Assembly: GCA_003956705.1 (NCBI GenBank)
Contig: QZCP01000065.1
Coordinates: forward strand, 1-64,000
DNA: 64,000 bases
Direction of reading: 5' to 3'
DNA from: Brevipalpus yothersi
Lineage: Eukaryota > Arthropoda > Arachnida > Trombidiformes > Tenuipalpidae
How positions within the stretch are numbered: the stretch's first letter is position 1; each line of letters opens with the position of its first letter. The notes under the pieces were generated by a model, which was given only the letters and a program-made list of their open reading frames with translations, searched no databases and was not told the origin of the DNA. Shown here piece after piece: positions 35,920-46,734 of this stretch. The position numbers and the translations under genes were made by a program.

Positions 35920-36349
35920 GTAAAATACTTCAGGGGATAATTTTTCCACCTTACTATTGCCATGACTTATGCTCAATTCCAAGTCAAACAAGAAACAACA
36001 CACTCTATTGATTTTTAATACAATTCAGGACCCTGCACTAATGTAGAGGGTATTACCAACGGCGTCAATTGCATGCAAACATTCCATACCTGTTGGAAAA
36101 CTGTCGATAGGATTGAAAATATCATAATAGTTCACATTTTTCATCTGTATCATGTTATCAGGTGCCATGGATTCATTGATTCCTCCTCATCGGAAACTAG
36201 ATCAATTGTTGTGTCAGCCATACCACCATTTTTACCATCAACACCGAGATCCATGGAATTGTCTGGCAACAATGCATAAATGGTATAGCCATGGGTGATG
36301 CATGCTCAGATACCCATGGCTATACCATATCTCTCCTACTGGGGTGTTA

Positions 36350-36850
36350 TTTATAAAAATTATCTAGCATGCAATTTTTGTAATGATCAACTCGGCTCTG
36401 ATCTCCTATAATCCAAAAATGGGTTAAAAAAACACTTGCACTTAATCCAAGTTGATAAGAAAGAGTGTCAGAATAGCGACAAAAATCTGACTAGCAAGGA
36501 GTTCCATTCTCACAATTGTCCGAGAGATATGCAAAATTTCCTTGGATTATCGCGTCACAAATGGGGAAAAATTGTCTGATTTCATGAGGTAATGAGATAT
36601 AGTAAGTGAGGATTATTCTAGGCATTCCAGAATCGATTGTTTCTCATCACATTTGAGATTCATGCGATTCATCAGCATCCATGGAGCAAAAACAGATAAG
36701 AATATTGAGCAACTTGTCAAATTGGATATTCTTTATGGAAGCTATACATTATCTTGCATGCTAAATAGATATTCATTCAGAAAAAAGGCTCGAATTGATT
36801 TCATTTGAGATGATCAGAACATATCCCTAGCATTAGTAGTAATATTAACG
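36350..36850 (-). pseudogene. Relic of the cystatin-like gene's first exon and flank
   Basis: On the minus strand, 36370-36515 resembles the first exon of the gene at 46735-47518, but it has in-frame stops. The whole 36.35-36.85 kb stretch is repeated at about 45.78-46.28 kb with few differences. Confidence 0.5.
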
Positions 36851-36859
36851 TAGCAAACC

Positions 36860-37191
36860 AATAAAATTTCAATTGAGCGTACCGAGTTCTCTTTCTCTAT
36901 CTCTTTCTTTTTCTCTTTCTTCCGCTTTCTCTTCCATTTTCTCCCAACGCCAGAGGGCATTATGGAAATCAGTTAGAGGGAAAGAGAGAGAGAAAGAATA
37001 AGAGAAATCTGTGGAGACCCAGAACGCCTCAACGCTTTTCTGGCCTCAACAGAACGATTTCAGCCATTTTCAGTCAGTTTTAAGTCTTAACTAGGACCTA
37101 GAGTGCCCTTGATTTTTGGTCAGTCTTGTGTCAGTGACCAGAACGTTAATTGTGACTAGTTTTGAATCATGATCAGGATCAGCCATGGTAT

Positions 37192-37195
<4 letters not shown>
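36860..37195. other. Intergenic with CT-rich runs
   Basis: TTTCTCTTTCTT and GAGAGAAAGA runs; no supported gene. Confidence 0.5.
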
Positions 37196-37237
<42 letters not shown>

Positions 37238-37600
37238 ACACACACACCTGTATGTATCTGTATATGCCTGTGTGTGCGTGTGTGTGTGTGTGTGGCAGAA
37301 TAGTGTTGGATGGAGAGAGAAAACTCCATAAGTGTTTGTGTGAATGTGTGTGTATGTGTGTGTGGTTGAAAGAGATGGATAGAGAGAAAAAAAGAAAGAA
37401 AGAAAGAGAGATAGAGATAGAGATAGAGATAGAGATAGAGATAGAGATAGAGATAGAGATAGAGATAGAGATAGAGATAGAGATAGAGATAGAGATAGAG
37501 ATAGAGATAGAGATAGAGATAGAGATAGAGATAGAGAAAGAAAGAGAAAGAGAAAGACTCCATGTATGTGTTGTAGTTGGACTCGGAGAGAGAGAGAGAG
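37195..37600. repeat. Microsatellite cluster: TC, GT and AGAGAT
   Basis: (TC)n at about 37195-37234, (GT)n near 37275-37295 and 37340-37362, then about 22 copies of AGAGAT at 37407-37537, and a short GA run near 37586. Long open frames on both strands here are artefacts of the simple repeats. Confidence 0.95.
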
Positions 37601-37914
37601 AGATAAGTCTCACTGTATGTGTGTATGCATCTATCTTTCTTCCTCTCTCTCGACCTGTTAGTGTGTGCTCTTTTCTTCGTCTCTCTCTCCAACTCTCCAA
37701 CTCATACATACCTGGAGTCTTCTTCGCACCTTCTTTCTTTCTCTTCCCCTTTTGCTCTTTCCTTTCTCTCTCTCTTCTTCTCTGAAGTTTCTACCTCCTC
37801 TCATTTTTCTCACTCTCTGATTCCAAAGTGGCTACTTTTTCCAACAATTTCAGATTCTCTGACGATACATTATCACCTCAATAAAATTCTTCTACTCTTA
37901 CAGATGCTCATTCC

Positions 37915-38822
37915 ATGCTTGGTATAGCTAGACAGCTCTCGATGTATGTTGAACCTCTTGATATGGGGAATTTGAGTCATCAATGTTCAAATTGTGAAGC
38001 TCTTATCTTCAGGGCAGAATTCATCAGCAGTAGAGAAGGATCAGCAGAATTTTGCTGTTGTGGGGGTAAAGTTAGGCTTCCTCCCTCCAGTTATCCTCCT
38101 GATCTTCTTCAAGCTTTACTTAGTTCACAGCATCCGAGATTCAAACATTTTATGGAGAAGATACTCACTTATATTGACTCTCTAGCCATGGACTCAATAA
38201 TAGCTGATGTTAGAACAATGCCTGAGAGAGGTGTTTATTGTTATAAAATTCAAGGTCAAATAAATCATTGTGTATCATCTGTTTCAAACGATCGTACTGT
38301 CTCTTCTAGATATGCTAGAATATATTTCCTAGACACTGCAATGTGTGCCCTGACTAGAGAGGAGCAAGTTAGACATTTCCAGCTAGACAGTGGCTTGCTT
38401 ATGTTTCTCCATGAGATGCTGCTTCAACATCATGTACATGCGAGAGCCTTCCGTATGATGCACGAATTCGTTAATGATCTAGAACGAAGAGGACAGGACA
38501 TTCCATTGGTTCCTCTCAATTTCTGGGTTCCATCTCGTAATTCTCAAGGCCGATATTCTGCAGCTGTTCGCAATGTAGTTGCGGCTGTTCTCGTTAGTTC
38601 CAATGGCTCTGTTCCTGAAGTTGATTTAGGGGTCTGTGATGTTGTTATGTATTCAAGAGCTCCAGGTCCTTCTTCACAGCGGGACCCTGATTCACTCATG
38701 AGAACTATTTCTCGACTCAGCCCAAATTGCGATCCACTCTCTTATCCCATATTATTTCCACATGGGGAACAGGGATGGACAATCAATATGAGCCGAGACA
38801 ATAGTCGTAGGAACATCAGTCT
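37915..38822 (+). pseudogene. Helitron ORF, N-terminal part only
   Basis: This frame resembles the N-terminal region of Helitron Rep/helicase polyproteins. It has a Cys-rich start (CSNCEALIFRAEF ... FCCCGGKV), then KVRLPPSSYPPDLLQALL, RTMPERGVYCYKIQGQINH, and DPLSYPILFPHGEQGW. The frame is open for about 300 codons but stops before any HUH nuclease or helicase motif. At about 38822 it runs into duplicated acyltransferase exon-2 sequence. It is therefore a truncated Helitron fragment. Confidence 0.8.
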
Positions 38823-39065
38823 GCAAATTATCTGCTTGTGCTACATGCAGCTCAATCTTGAGCAGCAATAAAAAATTAATTGCTACTCAATTTTCTTTTT
38901 GCAAGTTTATATCTCGTCATGAGACTATGTTTCTTGATTTGGAGGCTAAAACAGGGCCAAGAAATACAAATATTAGTACGATAAACTGTTCTAACGGTTT
39001 TGAACTTACATGGAAAATGAGCGCATCAGATGAAGCAAAATGCTTCATCGAAGAAGGTACGTTGT
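38823..39065 (+). pseudogene. Copied exon 2 of the acyltransferase
   Basis: Matches 4660-4885, including intron bases before the acceptor. FISRHETMFLDLEAKTGPRN and SASDEAKCFIEEG parallel the real exon, and the donor GTACGT is kept. There are no other acyltransferase exons around it. Confidence 0.8.
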
Positions 39066-39079
39066 ATTCAAGTTACACC

Positions 39080-39470
39080 TCAAAAATGTGTATATGGCAA
39101 ATCAACTATCAATGAGATGCTTGGATCTTATGTATTGAGAACTTTTTTTCACATGAACAACATCCTTAGTTAATGCAAAGGGATGAAGGCGGAAATCAGG
39201 TTGAAATGGAACCTCCTGAAGTCGGTAAAAGAAGATAAATATACTGAATCCTGCTTTCACATGAAAATCCAATAAGTTTCTACATTCAAAACATTCATAA
39301 AGTATGACATAAAACTCTATCAATCTTAAGTAAAATTGCAATAATGTTTAGAAAGCTCGGCTTTTAATAAGCTAGAGCAACCAATATAAAATATTTCCAG
39401 TTGAAATGAGCATCTAAAAAGCTGAAAATTTTCATGCCTCAAATAAAACTCAATAGTTGACATTTTAGCC
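39080..39470 (+). pseudogene. Relic of copy 6: E2 and 3' UTR, B deleted
   Basis: CVYGKSTINEMLGSYVLRTFF matches the start of copy 6 E2. It then meets TAG where copy 6 has AAG (HP-stop against HPK). The donor GGTAAAT has become GATAAAT. After some intron sequence the match jumps straight to the bases after the copy 6 stop (TTCCAGTTGAA...), so exon B has been cleanly deleted. The same damage occurs at 49.28-49.68 kb. Confidence 0.75.
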
Positions 39471-39506
39471 GGTATGTACATCTCTCTTTTCGATCGAGCA
39501 TTTTCT

Positions 39507-39510
<4 letters not shown>

Positions 39511-39567
<57 letters not shown>
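39511..39567. repeat. (GA)n microsatellite
   Basis: About 28 GA units; an expanded version of the short GA run that sits in the same place after copy 6 (21980-22018). Confidence 0.95.
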
Positions 39568-39570
<3 letters not shown>

Positions 39571-39966
39571 TTCTGAGAAAGATGGAGGGAAAGAAACTTC
39601 TGAGTTTTCCAAGAGGATTTACAATTCAAATCGATAGGTTTTTATTCAAGCGATTCTGGACACCTGACAGAGTGAGATACTGGTGTGAATATAACATATT
39701 GGATCAGAGAATCTGAAAACATGATTCCGCAAGGGAAGAAATGCTCACCCCAGATTGTGCCACCGAGCCCCGATTATTCACATCTAATGACAGCTGAATT
39801 TGGAAAGATGATGAGATGATCGAAGAATCATTCCTGAAATTAGTTCTTGTGTGTTTCAATCTTATAACGAAGTATTCCATGAAGTAATTGCTTCTCAAAT
39901 GACCACTTTGCTTTGTATTTTGAAAAATAGAATCATAAGAATCGTGGTTAGAGTTCCGAACGAGCT

Positions 39967-40462
39967 ATGAATTCTCTGAATCTGTTTCTTTTTTGTATCC
40001 TTGTTCTATGTGGCTTACAGGTGAAAAATTAACGAGTATTTCTTATACTGGTACTGAAATTCACGAAGATAATATCTAGGCCCAAGAAAAAGATCGTAAA
40101 TCTTCCCTTCTACTAAGAAAGAAGCAAAATCTCTCTTCATATCAAGAAAATCCTGGAAAAAACAGAAATAAATGAAAGAATTTAAAATCGATTACTGATC
40201 CTTTCTTTCCCGCGCCATACAGTTCCCCTTGGTTGAATGTATCTCTGATACGAAGATCACCAACGTGAAACAAACCTCTCAGAAAACAGTGAATTCGGAT
40301 CACCTCTCGGATCAAAAGTTATCCAATCAACATCCGGTCAGTGACTATGGATATGCTGGTGATCTGAATGATGAAGCAGTAGGGTCAAGCAGCATAAAGT
40401 ATTCTCGATATCTTGTTGAAAATCAGAAGCAAAATTATGCTAAGAGTTCACATATAAATTGA
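39967..40462 (+). CDS. Array copy 11: E2-B fusion mini-gene, 97 aa
   Basis: E1 39967-40020 (MNSLNLFLFCILVLCGLQ) is followed by a single exon 40223-40462. That exon starts as a copy 7/9-type E2 (FPLVECISDTKITNVKQ ... SDQKLSNQ). It then passes without an intron into the tail of a B exon (VSDYGYAGDLNDEAVGSSS ... VENQKQNYAKSS) and stops at TGA 40460-40462, slightly early compared with other B tails. The deletion removed the end of E2, the whole intron and the front half of B, keeping the frame. The donor is weak (GTGAAAA). It could be a functional short secreted peptide or a decaying copy. Confidence 0.5.
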
Positions 40463-41328
40463 AAAGATATTGCTATCAACATAAGTAGTTGATTGGAAAT
40501 ATTGGTTAATATCAGCTAACATTATTACTGATCTGATGAAGGATTATGACTCAATTCATTGCTATGAGCTTATGAGAAAAATTTTCAACGAATTCCATGT
40601 CTTACATCACTCTAATTTCTAATTTGTGCGGAGAAAGAGATATTGTTATCATCAAAATTATGCAATATCATTCATAGTATAATAAGGAGTGTAATATAAT
40701 AATTTGCGAAACAAGATTTTGCGAACTACCTCACAACATGGATAATCCATTGTCAATCTCTCCAGAATCCTACTCTCTATTAACTCCTCTCTTCTTCACT
40801 ACTTTTCCGATTCTCTTCGATTTTATCATGATTTGTCATGATTGGCTGCTTCATATTTGGTATCGAAAACTCAAGTTTTCAGATTGACCCAAAAAAATTT
40901 TTACTTGCGTATTATCACAAAATACCGCGAAAACCCAATGGGTCATTTTCATTGTTTCCTGTTTTCTGAGGTTGATAGTGAAGCAATCACAAAATAGCCA
41001 ATATAGCCATGGATATCAAATATATTTGACCGAATAGCGGCCATGCATCAGGAAAAATGGTAATTGGACTTATGCTGATCAATTGTTAATCATATGCACA
41101 CTGTTCTTCTTCAATCACATCTGTTCTCAGAAAAAAGTGACAAGAGTACATTCAAATGTACATGGATACACAGCATATGTCAAAAATGATCTTCCAACTC
41201 TCCTAGAAATCGGTTTATGATACAAAATATTTGTGATATTGATATTGACTTCAACCTCAGACAAAACGATTGTTTCTTCTTCTGCTTAATTCGAATTTTT
41301 GTTATCAATATTAAATATAACAATAATC

Positions 41329-42749
41329 ATGAATCCCACAATTTTTTCCAATTTTTGTCTAATATTTGCTATTTTCATTGAGGTGAGTGCTGTTTTATTT
41401 ATACATGTATCAATAGAGACGATGGTAGAAAAAGGATAGCCGAAATCTTTAATCTCATTAATTTCATAGTGCAACTTTATGTCTGGTGTCTATGGAACTA
41501 TAAGGTCCAGCAAGGCTTTTGGTAAACTCATCGAACCTTCGAACATCAACATGAGACATTCCCCTTACTCTGGGATCTTCAGACGTAGTCATCGAGGAAT
41601 TGAACTTTCTGGTAATGATTACAGAGATGTAAAAACAACCCATAAGGTTGTCGAAGAAAGGTGATTATATTTGAGGCAAAAAATATTCATTGAATCTCAA
41701 TAGATTCGAATTTCTCCTTGGGAAGAAATCTGGATAGATAGATTACGAAGAGAGAGTCATCAAGGGGTGTCTATCTATATTCTGAGACGAGAAATTAATA
41801 GGATATTCAGCCTGGAGGTTCATTCGCTCAAATATCTTATACAGACAACCCGATGGTTGATCTGGAATTGCCTCAGAGCAAAACTATGATCTAGTTGAAT
41901 GATCTGAACTCTCTTATTTGAATCTTTTGATATCATCATCCGCCTAATTTTATAAATAAGTATCTTAGCAGATAGTAAATCAGTAATATTGGTGAAATTA
42001 CAAAGTATTTAGGTCTCCTCCACACTATCACAATCTAAGTTTGAAGTGGCTCAGAGCATTTATGTCATGTAATCAATACATTCTGGTTAATTTATTCCAA
42101 ATTGTCTTCTCATTCCATCGATATATATCATGAATCACATTCACCATGCATAAAATTCTTCCGATGAGATAGATGCTCACCTATTTATCAAAATTTTTTT
42201 TGTTGATTCAGAGGATTCACTGACAATTTTGACAGGACCATAAGCGTTAAAGAGAAAGAGAAAATTGGAGACTATGGTTTCTTTGTGGATAATAGAAGCT
42301 ATGGAGCAGATCAATCGACAATGAACGCAGTAAATCAACAAACTTTCCAGCAGGTTTCCCAAAATATTCAAGATTCTGAGGACAAAGAATTGATTCTTGA
42401 TGCAGAACTCAATCAAGTGTCTCGAAAAAGCGATCTAAATCAAGAACTCCAGAATCCAAGCCAGATCTTATTGGTACAACCAGAGCAACTTAGCGAAAAG
42501 TTCAACAAACAAATATCATCGAATCGACAATCGACTTCTGATCCGATTATAAGCCCAAGAGGAGTCTCATATGATTCTGACTTCACGATAGGTTACGGTG
42601 GATATGTTGGTGATGTGACCAAGATAGCAACAGGAAGAGGAAACATGGTAAGCCCTCAATACACTGTTGATAATCAGGGGCATAATCGTGTGAAGAATTC
42701 TGATTATAGTGGAAACCTCATTGCTATCGTCGTTGCTACAAGTACTTGA
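41329..42749 (+). CDS. Array copy 12: secreted, B-type end, dead A exon, 260 aa
   Basis: E1 41329-41382 (MNPTIFSNFCLIFAIFIE), E2 41470-41660 ending HKVVEER, B 42212-42749, with the same phases and length as copy 10. B differs from copy 10 by a modest number of substitutions (NRSYGADQSTMNAVNQQTFQ kept; RGNMVSPQ for GGDMVSPL). The dead A exon at about 41765-41940 carries the same stops as in copy 10. Flanks on both sides match those of copy 10, showing a duplication of roughly 2.4 kb or more. Confidence 0.8.
41765..41940 (+). pseudogene. Decayed exon A of copy 12
   Basis: Parallels 29620-29800. The ATATTCAGCCTGGAGGTTCA ... CAGACAACCCGATGG core is kept, with shared stops plus a few private changes (AAATTAATAGG). 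Confidence 0.7.
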
Positions 42750-43099
42750 TTAGAAATATTTAACTCTACAGTCTGTGATGATAATCAATCCATTCGTGGA
42801 TATTCACTTTCCACTTGTCTAAATACACAGATGATTGCTCTATTGATGAACGTGTTGAAGCGTTTTTAGTCATAAGTTATAAGTGTCATCTTTTGTTATG
42901 AGAGGAGAATGTCAATAGATTAGGAAACAAACTGTTTGAATTTAATAGGTTAATCAAACTAAATCATAACAGTTATGAGTTAATTTATTGAGGATCTATA
43001 TTTTTCAAGTGAAAAAGAAGTTATAACTTCAGCTTATCGCCGATGCAGACACATTAACTAGAAAAAATCACAACCAAGATGTATCACTTAAATAATCCA

Positions 43100-44300
43100 A
43101 TATGGCTTCAGGAATTTCAAATCAGCAAATGCTAACATTTAGTTAACCATATGGGTACCGTGAGTAGCAGATGATATTCAAGAATTTTTTAGAATTTCGC
43201 GTAGATCTATGAACTCAAGGTGGAAGTAAGCTTTACATTTCTCGTTCAATCATCTTCAAATCTATTAAAATAAAAACACTGCAGGTATTTAAATCTAACA
43301 TACAGTATGCATAGTTATTAAAATAAAACACTGCAGGTACATTCATTGGGACAAAAATTTTCGAAAATGGTGAAGAAAATCATGCAATAAGCTGCAAAAA
43401 TATTCTGTAAAAATGATCATACAATTAGTATGGGATGTCAGGTGAATATAATGGCGGCAGTAAGTTTTCAAATTATCAGCACGAAAGATGGAGCTTCAAC
43501 ATAGTAGATTTGTCTAAAGAACCATTGGAAAGAGTTTTCGGTCAGAACTTTGATTTTTCCATTCCATTCCAATCAAGCTGATAGTGGAAGATATCAATAC
43601 TACTCTCATCAACCGACTCAGTTAGCCATGAAAACTGGAAATCCATGGCAAGATAGCTCTGAAAAGAAAGAATGTAAGATGAAAATTTTAATCCTTCCCT
43701 CGTTTAATTACGATTCGACAATCTTCCCGAGTGTTGCTAGAGAACATCATCGATAAGCAACCAAATACTGAAGAAGGACTAAAAATTTGAGAAACATCCA
43801 CAATGTTTCTATTTTTTTGCCCTGATTCTCTACAGTATCAGAACTAAACTAAACTCATAATTTGTTATTTCTCATCTTCCATTCTTTTCTTGTTTATTGG
43901 TATGGAAGGTGTGGTGAAGAATAAGTGAAGCTTTTGGTTTTCGATGACATTCGATTGATTTCAGTATAAATTTGCATCTGGCTCCTAATTAATTGTGTAA
44001 TTTTGAATTCTCAGGGAAATCTTTGACGAACCAGCTATCATCGAGAAGAGCTAGCAATAGGAATGAAAAAGTGAAATTTTTCTTATTCATATTAAACTTA
44101 TCGCGTCAGAGATGGAGAATGATGTATTTTCATGGACTCAATTTACATTCGAAATTATTACCCGGAATATAAAGCGGAATGACCTTTATATCTCATTTGA
44201 GATTCACAGAGTTCAACACCATCACCGTAGAGCGGAAACAGACCAGGAATGTTACAGTCAATTCATTTTGAAGAGAGCAAAACTTCAGAATGAGTGAAAT
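43100..44300 (+). pseudogene. Duplicated gene block, damaged
   Basis: The piece at 43434-43580 encodes KFSNYQHERWSFN ... DLSKEPLERVFGQN and is repeated at 50277-50474. Here a 5-base tandem duplication (ATTCCATTCCA) shifts the frame. Pieces at 43640-43740 (parallel to 3330-3450), about 43900-44060 (parallel to 3590-3770) and 44170-44280 (parallel to 3870-3970) follow. Together they look like exons of one unrecognised gene, broken in this copy. Confidence 0.45.
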
Positions 44301-44344
44301 GTTTTTCAAGAAGGACGCATCTTGTTTTCACAAAGATTGAACCT

Positions 44345-44581
44345 TTAATTTTCAATCGCAATTTTACTCATAGAAGCAGGCAAATATTCAAGCATATTAT
44401 TATAATAATTCGAGCAATCTTCAGGAGCAATACACTGAGAGGCATGTTCAACAGCTTCGAAGACGGCATCAGGTGTATCAGGTTTGAGCCGCTTTACATA
44501 GAACTTGAGCTGATTGAACAAATTTTCGATTGGATTCAAGAACGGTGAGTACAAGTACAGTGGTGTAAGCAACTTGCACAA
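44345..44581 (-). pseudogene. DDE transposase C-terminal fragment
   Basis: The minus-strand frame reads LYLYSPFLNPIENLFNQLKF, the hallmark end of Tc1/IS630-like DDE transposases (SPxLNPIE), then ends 45 residues later. Nothing upstream continues the transposase, so it is a fragment unrelated to the 6.5-kb element (different flanking residues). Confidence 0.7.
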
Positions 44582-45260
44582 TAAAAATTGCGGGACTAGA
44601 GATAAAAGAAATCGATTAGCTCATTTCAAGGCTCCCCTAAACGTGATACCATGATCTGAATTTTTTTGATTTCTACATGTGCTTGATGCTATCGAAACTA
44701 ACACATGAAATTTTTACCCTGTCTGGGGGTGTAAGTGAACCAGGATAGTGGTCCAAAACTCCAGTGCATTAGTAATTTCATTTGACTATTATCGAGTTTC
44801 TCTGATCTGACTATATTGAGTTCTATAATATTTTAACAGGAAATAACCGATATATATCATTTTACTATGTCCTCAAAATAAGGCTCTTCTCAAAACACTA
44901 ATATTGTTGCTAGTTTTTGGTCCAAAAAGAATTAACTTATTACATGTATGTATATTTGGAAACATTGAACTCAATTTGGTAGCATAAAAGAGGTAAGACA
45001 ACTGATTTTGATTCATAATTAATCAGCACATGAACACATGCCTTTTTCTTGCCTAGCTTATCTTCTATTGTAAAGAGCTGCAAATCAAATCTGGCCATCG
45101 AGCAACAATTGACCAATGTAAAGTATAGTTCCTGAGAATAATGACAGCCAACCTGATTAAAGTGCGGAGAATTTCAATTGAATGGGAAATACAACACATG
45201 GTGTGAATGCATATCAAATAATCATAAATTTGGACCAAATCAGCTTCATCCTGGTGTCTT

Positions 45261-45518
45261 GTGACAATCAAACTCTCAACATTGGCTCAATCCGATGAGA
45301 TTCGATCAATTCATGTGACTCAAGATGAAGAAATTGATTTCAGAGTGGGAATGATGGTTGATTCTAACGTTGAATCGAAAGATCCAGGAAGCGATTCTAA
45401 TCAGGATGGAGATCATCCCGCAAGTATCAGTACAGATGATACTGGAATCGCTGCTCTAGGGGATAATGATTCTTGTACTGAAGCTGACGAGTTCGTTGAT
45501 TCTCATCATCCATGGTAG
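45261..45518 (+). CDS. Acidic exon of duplicated block, partial
   Basis: A frame without its own ATG encodes RSIHVTQDEEIDFRVGMMVD, then a very acidic tail ending SHHPW and TAG. The copy at 2431-2690 is frameshifted, so this one preserves the likelier original reading. Probably a terminal exon of an unrecognised gene; upstream exons not identified. Confidence 0.35.
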   Translation: MTIKLSTLAQSDEIRSIHVTQDEEIDFRVGMMVDSNVESKDPGSDSNQDGDHPASISTDDTGIAALGDNDSCTEADEFVDSHHPW

Positions 45519-45779
45519 TTCCAAAAGTGAGGCTCATTTTCGACGAGATCAATGTTAAAGAAATTGTCATGTGGCCACGGGACAATGATCGATTGTTCAC
45601 AGGAAATAAGTTCGATTACAGCGAGATCTAGGTAACATGGGACATGTGTGATCGCTGGCAAACCGATTCATGAGTAATTAACAGCAAGTGATTGATGGGA
45701 CCTAGAATGAGCACAGCAATGCTTGTGTTGTTATTCAAACTCATGATTTCAGAAGAGCAATCAAGAGAGGTGTTAGTTA

Positions 45780-46570
45780 TGAAAATTATCTAGCATGCAA
45801 AACTGTTGTAATAATCAACTTGGCTCTGATCTTCTATAATTCGAAAATGGGTTCAAAAAATATTTGCACTGAGTCCAAGTTGATGGAAAAGAGTGTCAGA
45901 ATAGCAACTAAAATCTGACTCTTAGAAAGGAGTTCCATTCGCACAATTGACCGAGATATGTGCAAAATTTTTTTGGATTATCGGGTCACAAATGGGGAAA
46001 AATTGTCTATTTTCATGAAGTAATGAGATATAGTAAGCGGGAATTATTCTCAGCATTCCAAGAGCGATTATTTCTCATCACATTTGAGATTCATAGGATT
46101 CATCGGCATTCATGGAGCAAAAACAGATGAGAATATTGAGCAACGTGTCAAAGTGGTTATTTTTTATGGAAGCTATACATTATCTTGCATGCTCAATAGA
46201 TATTTATTCAGAAGAGAGGCTCGAATTGATTTCATTTGAGATGATCAGAACATATCTCTAGCATTAGTAGTAATAGCAGATATCAACAAAATCAACAAAC
46301 ACCTACTTTCTTGGTTCTAATTAGGATACGTTGATTGGGTTGATCACACGTCATCACAACATCGATGTATCAATCGAAGGAAAAAAAAAGAAAAATCCTA
46401 GCCTTGAGTTGGAAATTTTCAAGATACCCAAGTTTGATAATTGATACTACTTGTCAGGGAGGCTAATGGGCTCATAACCGATAAACCGCTACGGGTTTGG
46501 AAGTTTTGCAAGAGAAGGGCAGTATCACTTGGCAAATTTTGAGGATAATCCTTTTTAATCGAACTTTGTC
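45780..46570. pseudogene. Relics of the cystatin-like gene and of the 480-1070 gene
   Basis: 45790-45950 (minus) is a broken first exon of the cystatin-like gene, and 45.78-46.28 kb is repeated at 36.35-36.85 kb. 46455-46560 (plus) aligns with exon 2 of the gene at 480-1070 (GGGCTCATAACCGATAAACC against GGTTTCATAACAGACAAACC), but its frame is lost. The layout mirrors that at 0.5-2 kb. Confidence 0.5.
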
Positions 46571-46734
46571 GAGTTTTTTTTTGCTGATATGATGACTCCT
46601 TATTCCAGTTGATTCATCCAGAAAGACATTGAAAAAGAATATAAAAATCAGCATTCATCTCTTCATTTTATACCAGGTTCTTCAACACAGGGCGAAGAGA
46701 AAATTTATCCTCATTCAATAGCTCTTATGAAGAA

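Larger units (their letters stand above)
33659..36302. mobile_element. 2.6-kb segment bounded by inverted repeats
   Basis: TGCGTCACCCATGGCTATAC at 33659 continues CATATATGCA. The reverse complement of 36273-36302 reads TGCATCACCCATGGCTATAC then CATTTATGCA. That gives near-perfect terminal inverted repeats of about 30 bp. A third partial copy of the same end (ACCCATGGCTATACCATAT) follows at 36312. Inside are a two-exon minus-strand gene and a small plus-strand frame. No transposase is recognised and no target duplication is clear, so a non-autonomous transposon is an inference. Confidence 0.55.

Noticed and set aside
37162..37785. Long open frames of 150-207 codons on both strands
   Set aside because: They come from TC, GT and AGAGAT simple repeats, which lack stops in several frames.
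10721..42749. CRISPR-like or bacterial repeat array
   Set aside because: Repeats are whole split genes with introns and signal peptides, not short identical repeats with spacers.
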